Source: Chondrosia reniformis (Eukaryota; Porifera; Demospongiae; Chondrillida; Chondrillidae). From it: DNA of 64,000 nt. Under the pieces are notes generated by a model. The model did not search any database. It had not been told where the DNA came from and saw only the letters and a program-made list of their open reading frames with translations. Of this stretch, positions 14,801 through 26,800 are shown in pieces (the first letter of the stretch is position 1; each line of letters opens with the position of its first letter). The position numbers were made by a program, and so were the translations under genes. The stretch lies in the NCBI GenBank assembly GCA_947172415.1, contig OX359200.1:6636501-6700500 (forward strand), given 5' to 3'.

Positions 14801-17800
14801 TGTGATTCTGGTGAGACGCCATTTTCTCTCTAATAATCTAGCCTGACTGAAAATTGGCTCAAAGAACTCGTATATGTCCTTTGGAGTGAGGGCTGAGACA
14901 AGATGGAATAATACAGTCAGTCATCCACCTCTAATCCTTTACAAATGAGGTGTCCACCAGCCATCATCAGTACGTACCTGCATGAACATTGAGCTTGTAG
15001 AATGTCTTCAGAGGTTTTGCTCTCAAAAGATAAAACAACAATCCAGGAGTAAACTAGAGGGAAACAACAGACTTATACCAATCAGAATCAATGAGTAGTT
15101 TGGACACTATACCTGATTCTTCCTTTCTTGTCCAAACCTCTCCACTAGCTCCTCAAAGGAATACTCCGGGAACTCTTCCTCAGATCCTTCAGATTTCTTC
15201 TTCTGTATTTCCGACCAGACAGTGCTAAAATCTAACAAACTAATTACTGGTTGATAAATGGCTTTAAATGCATAGTCTGAAAGGACATCCAACAAAAATA
15301 TCTTCTTCAATGGTCCCTCCTTTGCAAGCTGCTTCTTCACTTGTTCTGGATCCTTAATTTCAGCTCTACAGTTACACACTTGTTTGAGGTGGTCATACCC
15401 AACTGGTTGTTTTTCATTGATACACTGAACCACTTTTAGAAAAGAGGCCATTACATTATCCTCAGCAGGTCTCAAATCTACCAAACAATATATAAAATAT
15501 ATAGATATGTAGATAAAGGAATATTCTATGCATGCACATTAAGTACTCTGCTTACTTCTAAAGATATAATGTACATATTGAACAACTTACGGCTGCAAAC
15601 TTGCTGTAGTAGTGTCAGTACTCTGTCCACTAGGAGCCTCTGTTCAGAGAGAAGAGATTGGTTCCACAAGACTGACAACATTTCCAGTAAAGCAGTCTTT
15701 CCAACTCCAGTTTCACCTTCAATAACAACAGGAATACCACACTGGAAACGTTCATGGATCTCCAACATCTAATAAACACAGGAACAGGAGTAGCAAGGGA
15801 AAGCAACAGAAAAATTAATTAAACCAACAAACCAATGTTTGATGATAAAGGTAAGTTAAAGTTGGTTGTTCAAGAAAAATTTGCTCACCTTTAAAGTATA
15901 GTCCAGTGTTAAGACATACTTCTTCTCATCAATAGCAGAAAGTCTCTTATTTTCCAGTGGAACATTCAAAGCACTTGACAAGTACTGGTCAAGATAGTCT
16001 CTGCTTCTTAGGGCTCTGGGTACAAAGGTGAACACATCACATGACCATCATGTGACCTCCAATCAATCAAAACTAACTGTGATGGAGGTATTTCAGCTCC
16101 CATTATTCTGTACTTCTCTTTGTCTGCTTCCTTCATGTTTTCAGAGTTGACAGCAATGAGATGGAAACTGCCTCCTCCATCTTTCACATCATACACAAGC
16201 TATTGGCAAAGATATACATACATGTTGTAGACATTGTATACATTATAGTCTCAGTTGTCCTGGCAACACAATCAATATAAGAGTGATCACACGTTACCTG
16301 CTGTTTAGTAGTGGTTGTCCAGTCCTTCATACGAGATGGCTGGCAGAAGTCTGACACTTCCCTTAACATTGTCTCCATGACAGTAGAACCAAGTTTAGAA
16401 GTGTCAATGGTATATCTGCTCTTATCTTTAGTTTTATACACAACACAACCTATACATACATACATAAGTATATACACGTACGTAGTATGGGCACACTCAG
16501 TGCATGTACTTTGATATACGTACATATGCATACAAATTGGATGTATGCAATAACTACTAACCTTCATTAAAGTTAAAGGCAGGAAAATTCTCCATAAATT
16601 CACATCTTCTTTTCATGTAACTATATTTAAGCAATAAGTTGGTCTCGATTATACAATATAACATTTTACAAGTACGTAAGTCAATATATACACTAGTGTA
16701 ACATAACAATGATTAACTGGTCTTGTATGTAAATCTGTGCATGTAAGTATACAGCACAGGATATGCAGATGGCTATACTACTGCCTTGTAAAACTCACCC
16801 GACAAACAGTTTCTGGTACATCTTGTTTGTTTTAACATTTTCTGGCATGTAAATGTTGAAGAGACGTTGACACTCATCTTCAGGAAGATCCTCCTTGTGA
16901 CCAAAGGCAATCTTATCTTGTTTACCTGAAATGACAAAGTGATGGCACATACAGGGACAGTCATTTCCTTAAAGTGGCTGCTTCAATTTAGTCCAAACAT
17001 TTTCACTATATTATTGTTATATGTATAAATCTAAACTCTGATATTCTAATCATTTGTCTAATAACACATAAATTAGGTGATTTACGTACATACGTATCTC
17101 TATCTTAATGTAGGTACTTCTACCATGCATATCTATCTATACATCTTATTGTGTGTTTACCTTGTCTGAGAGTTCTGTTAATTCCATCAGGATCATCTCT
17201 TCTCTGATAAGCTTTAAGATATTTACAGACTAACTGTACATCCCTGTCCACATCATAGGGACTGTACAAATGTATAAGATATGACAGTACAATGAATGTT
17301 GCAGAATATACGTAGCATCCTAGAACTACTGGTTACACAATATACTGCATTTATCAACCCACCGATCTGAATCTATTAACTTTAATTTTCCAATCAGTTC
17401 CACTACAGGAAGTTCCTTAGTAAACTCTTGGAGTGACTCTTCAGGACCAAGATTCTCACGAGAAGGAACCTATGCAGAAAAGACAGGAAGTAGAAGAAAT
17501 AGGCAGAAAGTAGAAGAGGTAGAAGATTTCCTTATATTGTTTTCATTTGCTGATTCTGTTGTATGGCTTCATGTTACAGAAATATATATATATATATAGA
17601 CCGATATATAATACAAGTTCATACACAACTATTATAACACTTCATTTATACGTCAATACATCATTTTTGCAAATGGCGGCGTTCAGGAAGCTTTAGTTAA
17701 CAAAGCTTTGGAATCGTTATTTAAATGTTCATGTAATTTCAACAATACCTGTACACACAATCGTTAAAGGGGAACTGACACCTAAATTTTCGAGTCCAAT

Positions 17801-20800
17801 TTTATTACAAATATGGAAACATACGAATATATATATTAAAGCCCAACAATGCGGCCAAGTATAGTTTGAGTGCGGGGGCGGCAGCTCCAAGGGTTTTTAA
17901 ACTCAAAATATTTGTTCTGGGACAGAAGAAGCAATGGAGACAGGAAGAGGAAAGAGCAGAAACAAGAAAAGTGCTACAAGAAGGAGCAGGTACAACTGAA
18001 GTAAAAGAAAAGACCAATATATTCTAGCATTAATTTATTTACTAACCTCAAAGAACAGTGACCACTTGAGGTCTCCCGGGAGCTTAAAAGAAACTCCGCT
18101 ATCACTGTCTTCAACATAGCCAAGGAAGATGAGATCAAAAAAGAATCTTTCTACTCTCTTCATCACATCTCTGTACAGATTTTTATCCAATTCAGTAAAC
18201 TCCTCCTTTAGGGATATAAACAGTACTTTATTCTTGTAATAGTACATGCATTGTAACAGAACCACTCACACTTGGAGGTAGCATGGTAAAACTGAAGTAG
18301 ATTGCATTGTTTCTCTCCAATGGCAGCTGCCTCAACTGAACTATTGTGTTATAGGGTGAGAATGACTCATTAATGACAACTGTCAGAGACTGCTTGTGAG
18401 CATTAAGTTGCTTTCGTATATAATGAGTCTTCCCATCACCTGAAGGGGAGCAAAGTGTTACAGTGAACAGTAGACAATCATTACTAAATACTCCCTATAT
18501 ATAATGTCTACTACATACATTATTACATGTCAGTACTTACCAGCTTTCCCATACACCAGTTCAGCAACAGCAAATGTTTCACAGCTAGGATTGAGTAATT
18601 TCTCACACTCGGATTTAGCTACCTCCCAACTGTACTTTAACTGATTACTTCTGTGTTCCTTCACCAGTACCCATGGCATGTCTTGTAGTACAGTTGGACC
18701 TGTGGCTATGTAGTGGAGTCTAGAGCTGTTCTTCTTCTTCTCCAAAGCCAAGTGAAGCTGTAGCAGTTCCTACGTATAGAAAGCAGACTCGATTAAAGAC
18801 TGAGGAATGATCCACTATCACTAGTTGGTAGAACTGACTTCTTGTAACTTGGCTGCTAATAGATTCATTTCAAGTATAGTAAACTGGAGATGTCTGAAGA
18901 ACAATCAGATAATCAATTTAGAAAGATAAAGAGTAATATTATAAAGTTCAGATTAGCTTACGGAAACTTCATAGCTCTCCTGTAGAAGAGGGACAGTTCA
19001 TCTGAAGTAGTGTCAGGTCTACAGTGATACAGTTCATAGGGACCTGGTATTCCCTTGTAGATTTCCAAGATCAATCTAATCAGGTCCTTTGAGGTGAAGG
19101 ACGTGGCAATGTGAAGAGTACAGGTATACTGCAAGGAAGGAAATGATCAATTTGACATCTGTGTAAAGCCTTCACAATTAGGTAAAGCCTTTCCTTGAAC
19201 TCAAATATTTTATTACATTATACACTTAACTCTTACCTTCCATGACTTAGAGTGACCAGGTAGTGGAGAAGAGAATGACATCTGACTCAATCTGCCACTG
19301 ATGGCACGATCAGGAAAGGCACAATCAGCTACTTTAGCGTTTTTAAAGAGAAACTCCAACATTTTCCCAACGTCAGCTACTGGCATCGTGGTCTTCCCCT
19401 TAAATGTGCTGGAAGCTACAATTTGTACAGTGTTTGATAGGTAGTCCTACATATTAGGAATTAATACGTACAGTAGGTATATACTGTACATATATATGTA
19501 TGTATGTATGTATGTATATACGTACGTACATTAATAGCATTTGATACCTATATATTATACGTACAGTACATACATACAAACATATACGTAAGTTCATGTA
19601 ATAACTAGTGCTACTAACGTTCAGAGCTGTGGTAATCTGGTCCCTCGTAGTGGAGAGTGAAGTGAAGAGGAAGTTAACTTCTTGAAGGATTTCTTTCAAT
19701 TTTATGTCAGTTTTAGTCATCATTAGAATTCTATGAAGTCTCAATATCTTTGGCATTCTAAAGAAGAGCAGTTTGTCATAGTCTTCCTGGATCTGTGACA
19801 GATCTCTCTGCCAGTCCTTCAACCTCTGCTCCATACCATTAAGCTACAGTCACCCAATTGTGGAATTAAAAGACTTGCCAGTTTGAGTCAGAGTAAGACA
19901 AACCTTATTCTCTGCTTCTTGTAATTCACAGTTACACTTTAATTTTGGGATTATAGCTTTCCCATAGCCAAGATTCCTCAACTCTCTTTGAATAGTAAAC
20001 AGTGAATGAGCAATCTACAAGAACATAGTTAGTGGCAGTGTACATACAGTAAGTATTCCTTAGTATTGCAAAGAAATCACTAAAGTATATAAGTCTCTTA
20101 TTGTCTGAAGGATTTCTACAATACTCACTGTAGAAAATCGTTGAAACTTTGAATGATCTTCGTTGTTTTTTCCTTTCTCAAGAAACCCAAGTTTTCTTGT
20201 AAAATCTTCTATCTGTTCTTGTTGCCAGGTTACAACCCTAGCCTCCCCCACAGCTCCGCCCCCTCCACCTTGTGACGCAGGTGTGTAGCAGAGGACAAGC
20301 GTGTCACGTTGTCTCTCCTTGTGAGAGTAAGGAGACGACTTGGATGCAGTAGAGACTATCTGATTATCAAAGGCTATCCCAAACTCAAAGTAGCCTGTAT
20401 CCAGGAGACTTTTCAAATCCTCTCCAACATTTTCCAGGGTATCCCCCTATAAAAAGATGATGTCATTAAATAATTGCATTCTTAAAAACAAATAGACACT
20501 CACTTCTGCTCTAGAAAACCATAGTCGGACAAGATGGACATTCTTGTTGACTGTGTTCAACTGAATAAAGTCTGCAGCATATCCTTTTTCAATTTGTAGA
20601 GCTGTCACATTATAGACTTGCTCCATTAATTGCTGCAGGTTCTGTTTAGTGTCTAAAAATGGGAAAATATAGCGGAAAGCCACCATGAGGTGTGTCAGGA
20701 CCTGCTCGTTGTATTCCTCATGCTGGAGGTGCTGAGTGATGAGAGTGTGCTGCTGTTGGAAGACCTGCATCCCTTCTGCTTCTCTATAATTCTTCTCTTT

Positions 20801-23800
20801 CAAGAACTGGTAGAATTCAGCACTATCACGGATCAATGCAAAGAGCTTCAGAGATGGGAGTCGCTGATCATTGAGACCCAGAATCTCGTAAATTTTAATC
20901 AAATAATCTTGAGATTTGGCTGCAGTGAGTTCATCTTTGGTCTTTTCAGAGATCAGCATATCATGAATTATAAGCAATGCCTCCATTTTTGAATCTCTAA
21001 GACATCCTTCCAGTTGATACTGTTCACAGACTTTATTGATGTTATCAATGTAGTCTGCAAACTGGATCAATTGCATGATTGACTTTACATTTCCAACGCC
21101 ATCACTGTAGTTGACTCCATCAAAGTGGAAGGTTCTGAGGATGGTCAATTCATCATTGATGTCCAATGCACCCGCCTTTTCTTGAAACACTCCCAAAGCA
21201 CAAAGACTACCATATGTGGCATTGCCTTCTAAGATGCTCCTGAAGAAGGCTTCAGTGTCTTTCAGAGCTGCACAGTAGACCTACATAGTGTAAAGAGGAT
21301 AACATTGAGTCATTCTTTAACGATGTTTCTACTCACCATTGAGGGCACACCAGAAGAATCATATTCAGGAATATCTTCTGCTTCTGTAAAGAAGTCTTCA
21401 TTGTGCATAAAGCCTAAAAAATTTGACTGGCGTGATGACTGAGAGTGAGATGGTTGAGGGAGGGATGGAGTGCGTGCATCAATCCTCTCTCTGAGATAAC
21501 GATCAAAGAACTGACTCTCATTCATGACAAAGTGAACAATAAACTCCAAATACTGTGTAAGTGGGGTCAAAAATTCTTCTAATTCTGAGTGCAGATTGAT
21601 CAAAGATTTCATCTTAAGATTTGGTTTAAAGATGTCTCTAACTGTCTCATCCTCAGCTGGATAAACATGACCGGCAAATAACTTCTCATTACAGTCTGCT
21701 ACAGAGTCTTGAAGAAGACGGAGCAGTAATGAAGGAATGGAAAAGTTATACCTTTTAAAGACAGCCATCAAGGAACACCTACAGAAACAAAATATGTACA
21801 AAGCAAAGAGTAGGGGTACTGGGAGAAAAGAGATGGTTAAATTTCATACTTTCTGCCATCTCTGTATGTGGAAATCAAAATTTCCTTGCTCGCTTCTTTA
21901 CATTTAACCATCTGGTTCTTCTTGGCTGCAACAGCCTCTGGAGTTAACTGAAGAGATTCCATTTGAAGGTGTTTTGACATGTTTTCAATTGGAATCTGCT
22001 GAGCAGCATAACTGAATATTTCCTGATGAGTACAATCATCCTCTAAGATCTTGGTTTGCCATTCCCTCACAAAGTTCTGCAGTTCCACGATCCACTTGAA
22101 GTAGTTCTTCATGTGAGAATTGCCACTTTTCTCAACACAATCTTGCAATCCAACTAGAGATCCCTTTACAGTAAAACACTTAACAAAGGCGCTGTACACT
22201 GATAATAGTTGTATGGCAGGAACTGTATCAGCACACCATGACAGGTCAGGCTGGTGTGGGTTGACCAATTTACAGGTACGATCTAGGATCTCCCAGTACC
22301 AGTTGAGGGGAACAGGAACTGGACTGTTCCAAAGAGCTTGGTCCTTGTAATACTGTTCAAGTGCCCTAATGACAAACCTGACACACCTTGCACCTGAAGA
22401 CTGACCTTTGGTAGTGAGTTCAGAAACACTACCAATATAGCAAAACTATATAACAGGAGGAAAAATTACTTAAATACTTATTAAATAGTACAGGTGCTAA
22501 TAATAATACTCAGTTAATATACGTATGATGCAAATAAACGTAGAAGTAGTTGTTTCATTACTTTTTCCAAATGTATTAGTCACAGTTGCAAATACTGCCA
22601 TCCCTACCTACTTTTAGCTTCAAAGCCAAAGGTGCCTTATACTGCTTTCAGAAATGAGGTTTTAGTATGGTTTCCTGTTCATAACCTTGTATATACAGTA
22701 CATATACGTACGTATATATATATTTATATACGTATAGTATATTGTAACTTGTACTGTATATATATACGTATATAAATAGTACATTTAGTTTCGTTTTTTA
22801 TACATGTATAACTACAGTCAAGTACTACACAGTGCAAGTTACAAATCTAAAAAGATGCAAGTGAAGGATAATCAACAAGTATATTAAACAGTACAAGACT
22901 CTAGTCACACTGCTGCAGGCTTGAAAAAGCATTGAAATCCTCAACTTCTGCATAGAGAGTAGTAGTTTTTGCAGATCATATAAGGTAGAACACATGGCCT
23001 ACCAATTATCTTTTCACACCTTAGTATAGACTGAAGATGATGCATCTGGATGCCTTATACCAGGCAGATGATCATCATCATGGGGGCGAGCCTGAGTGAG
23101 TTTTTAGGCGATTGTTTTGCAATCATTGGTAGATGGGATAACAAAATTGACAAAGGTGGGAGGTAGCAGAAGCGTGATGGAGGCCAGGATCAAAGGAGAG
23201 CCTGTTAGCAATGGTCATAGTGTTTCGTAGCACCATGAATGCCACGTGCATGCATGTATGTGTGTGAGTGTGAAGTAGCTGGAAGGGACGCGAGATAAAT
23301 GTAAACAGATTTGCAGGAGGGAGGGGAGAAGCTAAAAGAGAATGGTGAAGTGCACTTGGAAAATGCAGGAGTTTGGAGTTACTTGGAAGTACAACAGGCA
23401 TATGGTGGAATGGGGAATGCATGTACTGTATAATAGAGGGCAGAGAATAGGGAAAGGTCCATGCATGGTGTGGAAGGCACTGATGGGAAGGCCCAAGGAA
23501 AGAGGAGAGGAGTAGGAGATACAGATGGATAGGGAGCAAGCTAAGTAGGACGTTGTGGATATCAATTGAGCTAGTGTGGAAGGAAAAATTAAGACAATGC
23601 CACTCCAGAAAACGTTGGGTATGGGTAAGGTTGGCTTTGTTTTGTGCGCTCAACCAAGCATTTGAAGCTTTACAAGGCGAACATTCAAGCTGTTCGCGAG
23701 AGGTGGCCAATTTCAACTGTTAAATAGAAATATATGGTAAGACGTACGAAACATACAGAAAAAATCGCCGTTCAACTTGTATGTGTGAGGCTCGCTCAGG

Positions 23801-26800
23801 GTCACCCCAATCAATGGTTGGTTGCATGTATTCACATAATCAACTGGGTTAGAGACCATTTAGTAACTTGCACACAAGGGATATCGTATGACGGCCTCAG
23901 CCTTTTATGTCCTTATATTAGATTACTATGGTATTTTGTAACTTGCATTGTATACGCTTGGCTGACTTTTGCTTTCTAGGCTTAAAATTAGTAGCTTTCT
24001 CTTCCTTTGCATCAAACACTGAACTAATAGAAAGGATTTAGAACCCCCCTTTACTAATACTATGCAAAGTAAAGCCTGTGTAAAAACATTTTCTACAAGA
24101 GATGCCCTTGAAATTGACGGCATTCAAACAACAACCGGACATCTAAAAATCAGCAAGTAGTTTGAGTTTGGGGGGCAATTCAAAATACTTGTTTTAAATT
24201 TTTTATTAAATGTTAAATCCAAGTTTCATTGCACACACTTGGACTTCAAATGCTGCCATCCCTACATACGTACTTCTAACTTCATTTTTATAAAATATTA
24301 GGAAACACAATTCTCATTGCACACACTTGGACTTCAAATAACTAACCTCAGCAAAGACTGAGAGAACTGCAGTTTGAATAGGAGATAGGATCACTGTCCC
24401 TTTCTTGGAATTCTACAAAATAAACATACAAAATAATCTCCAAGTAATAATTCATTATGCTTTCCTACTTACAAAGAATGATAAAAAGTCATTAGTAACT
24501 TGATCCTTCAATTTATTCTTATAAATTAAATTCTTGAGAAATTGTTTGAAATCTCCCTGAAGTTCCATAATATCAGCAGTTTCCTGTTCTCTGACAAACT
24601 CAGTTGAGAGGAGATGTTGATCTGTCAATTTGAGAAGATCTGACACAACAGCATGTTGCGGTCTACTGCTCTCACAAAAGGTTTTAACCACTTCAATGAA
24701 ACACTTGTGGTAGCGACTATCACATCTTGGCAAGCTATAAAGACAAGATTACAAGACATAATTGCAGAGAATGTCTCCAATTTTATTTTATGTTACATCA
24801 AACATCATTTATGTACTTGTATATACATACATATTAAACTTGACTGAATATAATTTACTTTTTAAAGAATTCTGCTAAAAGACCAGCAAACACTGGAGAA
24901 GAGCCAATCCTCATCCATGTTGTGTGTCTGCTTGCTTTAACACCTTTCAAATACTCTTCAACCAACTGCATACATCAACACATAATTAATTTACTACATA
25001 AATCAATCTATGTACATATGTATGTACTGTAAACAAGCAATATCACTAACCTCAGGAGGTATGTTTGGAATACTTTTGTAGTACTCTAGAAACTGATCAA
25101 TTGTAAAACTGTCCAATCGTTCCCTTAGCAATTCAAGAAACTGTAAAATAGGACAGACATCAATGTACATACGTACATACGCACTCTATACTGATAAGCG
25201 CATTCAATATGCTTCCATTACTAGCATATTAAAATTTATACGTTCAAATGGACACAACTACGTACTGGTTCTATATAGCATTGCTATTGCTAAATTAAGC
25301 TGAATGGATTTTTACAAGTGATCAAGTACTTTAAATTAAGATATAGAAAAATTAAAATAATAATATTACAATTACCTTTTCCTTCAATTTAATTCTAATT
25401 AGTGATTTCAGTGAACCTCTAGGAGCTCTGAGAGCATTAGACAGTTGATTGAGTACTGAAGCAGTTAGTTTTGGGTTCTTCTCTATCACAAGGAGGAGAA
25501 GTGATTTCCAAAAGTGTAAAAGAGGCTGAAATACTAGTTCTGGTTCTGGGGCAGGATCTTTATAACAGTTAGCAGCAGTTACAATGAACTCCACACCCTA
25601 CATACGTACATATATAAAAGTACGTATACATAAATGGATAATAAAATATTTAAAAACTTCAATATACGTATGTACACGTATTCTTGAATAGTACATAAGT
25701 ACAGTATATACGTACACACAGACGTATGTACAATGAATATGATTATATCGTACCTCCTCCAGAACTGTACCCAAATCCCCACCTGCACTTAGATGAGATA
25801 ACTCTTCCTTTCTAGGTGTGAAGTAGTCGTGTACAGATGAAACATATGACATCAAAAATGCATACAAATTTCTATGGAATTGGAAAAGTGTCCCCTTAAA
25901 TGTGCTCAGAATCACCCTACAAAATAAACACAATAATACATACATAACCATGTTACTTCTTATATACAATACCTGACACTTGAAAGCTGATAAATCTTTC
26001 CGTATGTAATTAACAAGTGAGCAAGGTTGTCACCAGAGAATTGTAACTCTTCAGGAATATCAAAGGAGTAGCCAAACTGAATCGTCCTTTGAATATCCTG
26101 AAAGTCATCTGGTCCATAAGTTTCTCTGCCAAAATACTACAAAATAAAAAAAACTTAACAGAACTGTCAGCTAATTACAGTCAACCGTACCTCTTTTACA
26201 TCAATGGTCCTTCTCCACAAACCAGTAAAACTTTCAGAATCTGATACCTCCATTCCAAACAACAAGTGGATGAACACTACACAGTGCATACGTATAGAAG
26301 GAGTCAAATGTAGTACATATGTGGAGACATGCACCTTATGAAAGGAGCCTGGTAAACATGACCACTCTTCCATTACAGAAATCCCCTTACCCCAAATGAG
26401 TCTCCTCCCTACAGTCTGTTGATTAGCTGCCTTAGAAGCTCTACATAATCTTAAAGTTGCTTTGGAGAGTTCACAGAATACAGTAGTTGGCTTCTGATCA
26501 GCTCCAACAATATCAAAGTCACTACACCAAAGTGAAATGAAAATTACCTCAGCTATTGGATCTCCTAATACTGTAGGTAGGTAACAGCATTTGACTCACC
26601 TTTTTAAGAAATGTTTTATGATACCAGGAAAGGATGCATCTCCACTGAGTTCTTCAAACTTACTGATGAAGCTTCTTATGTACGTGTAAACATTATCACT
26701 TCTTACATACACAGTCTCATTTCTATGAAATATACACATATTAATGGAACCATAACTTATCATTCAAGTGAACAGAGGAGCAGTGGAACTTGCTTTAGTA

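Noticed and set aside
23123-23716. Tyrosine recombinase or other transposon protein in the copy A intron
   Set aside because: I compared the frame with remembered recombinase and transposase signatures and found no conserved catalytic pattern.
26167-26400. Possible frameshift near HLLFGMEVSD in the N-terminal region of both copies
   Set aside because: An intron with donor TGGG/GTAAGG and acceptor TGTGTAG restores the frame as WVFIHLLFGMEV in both copies.
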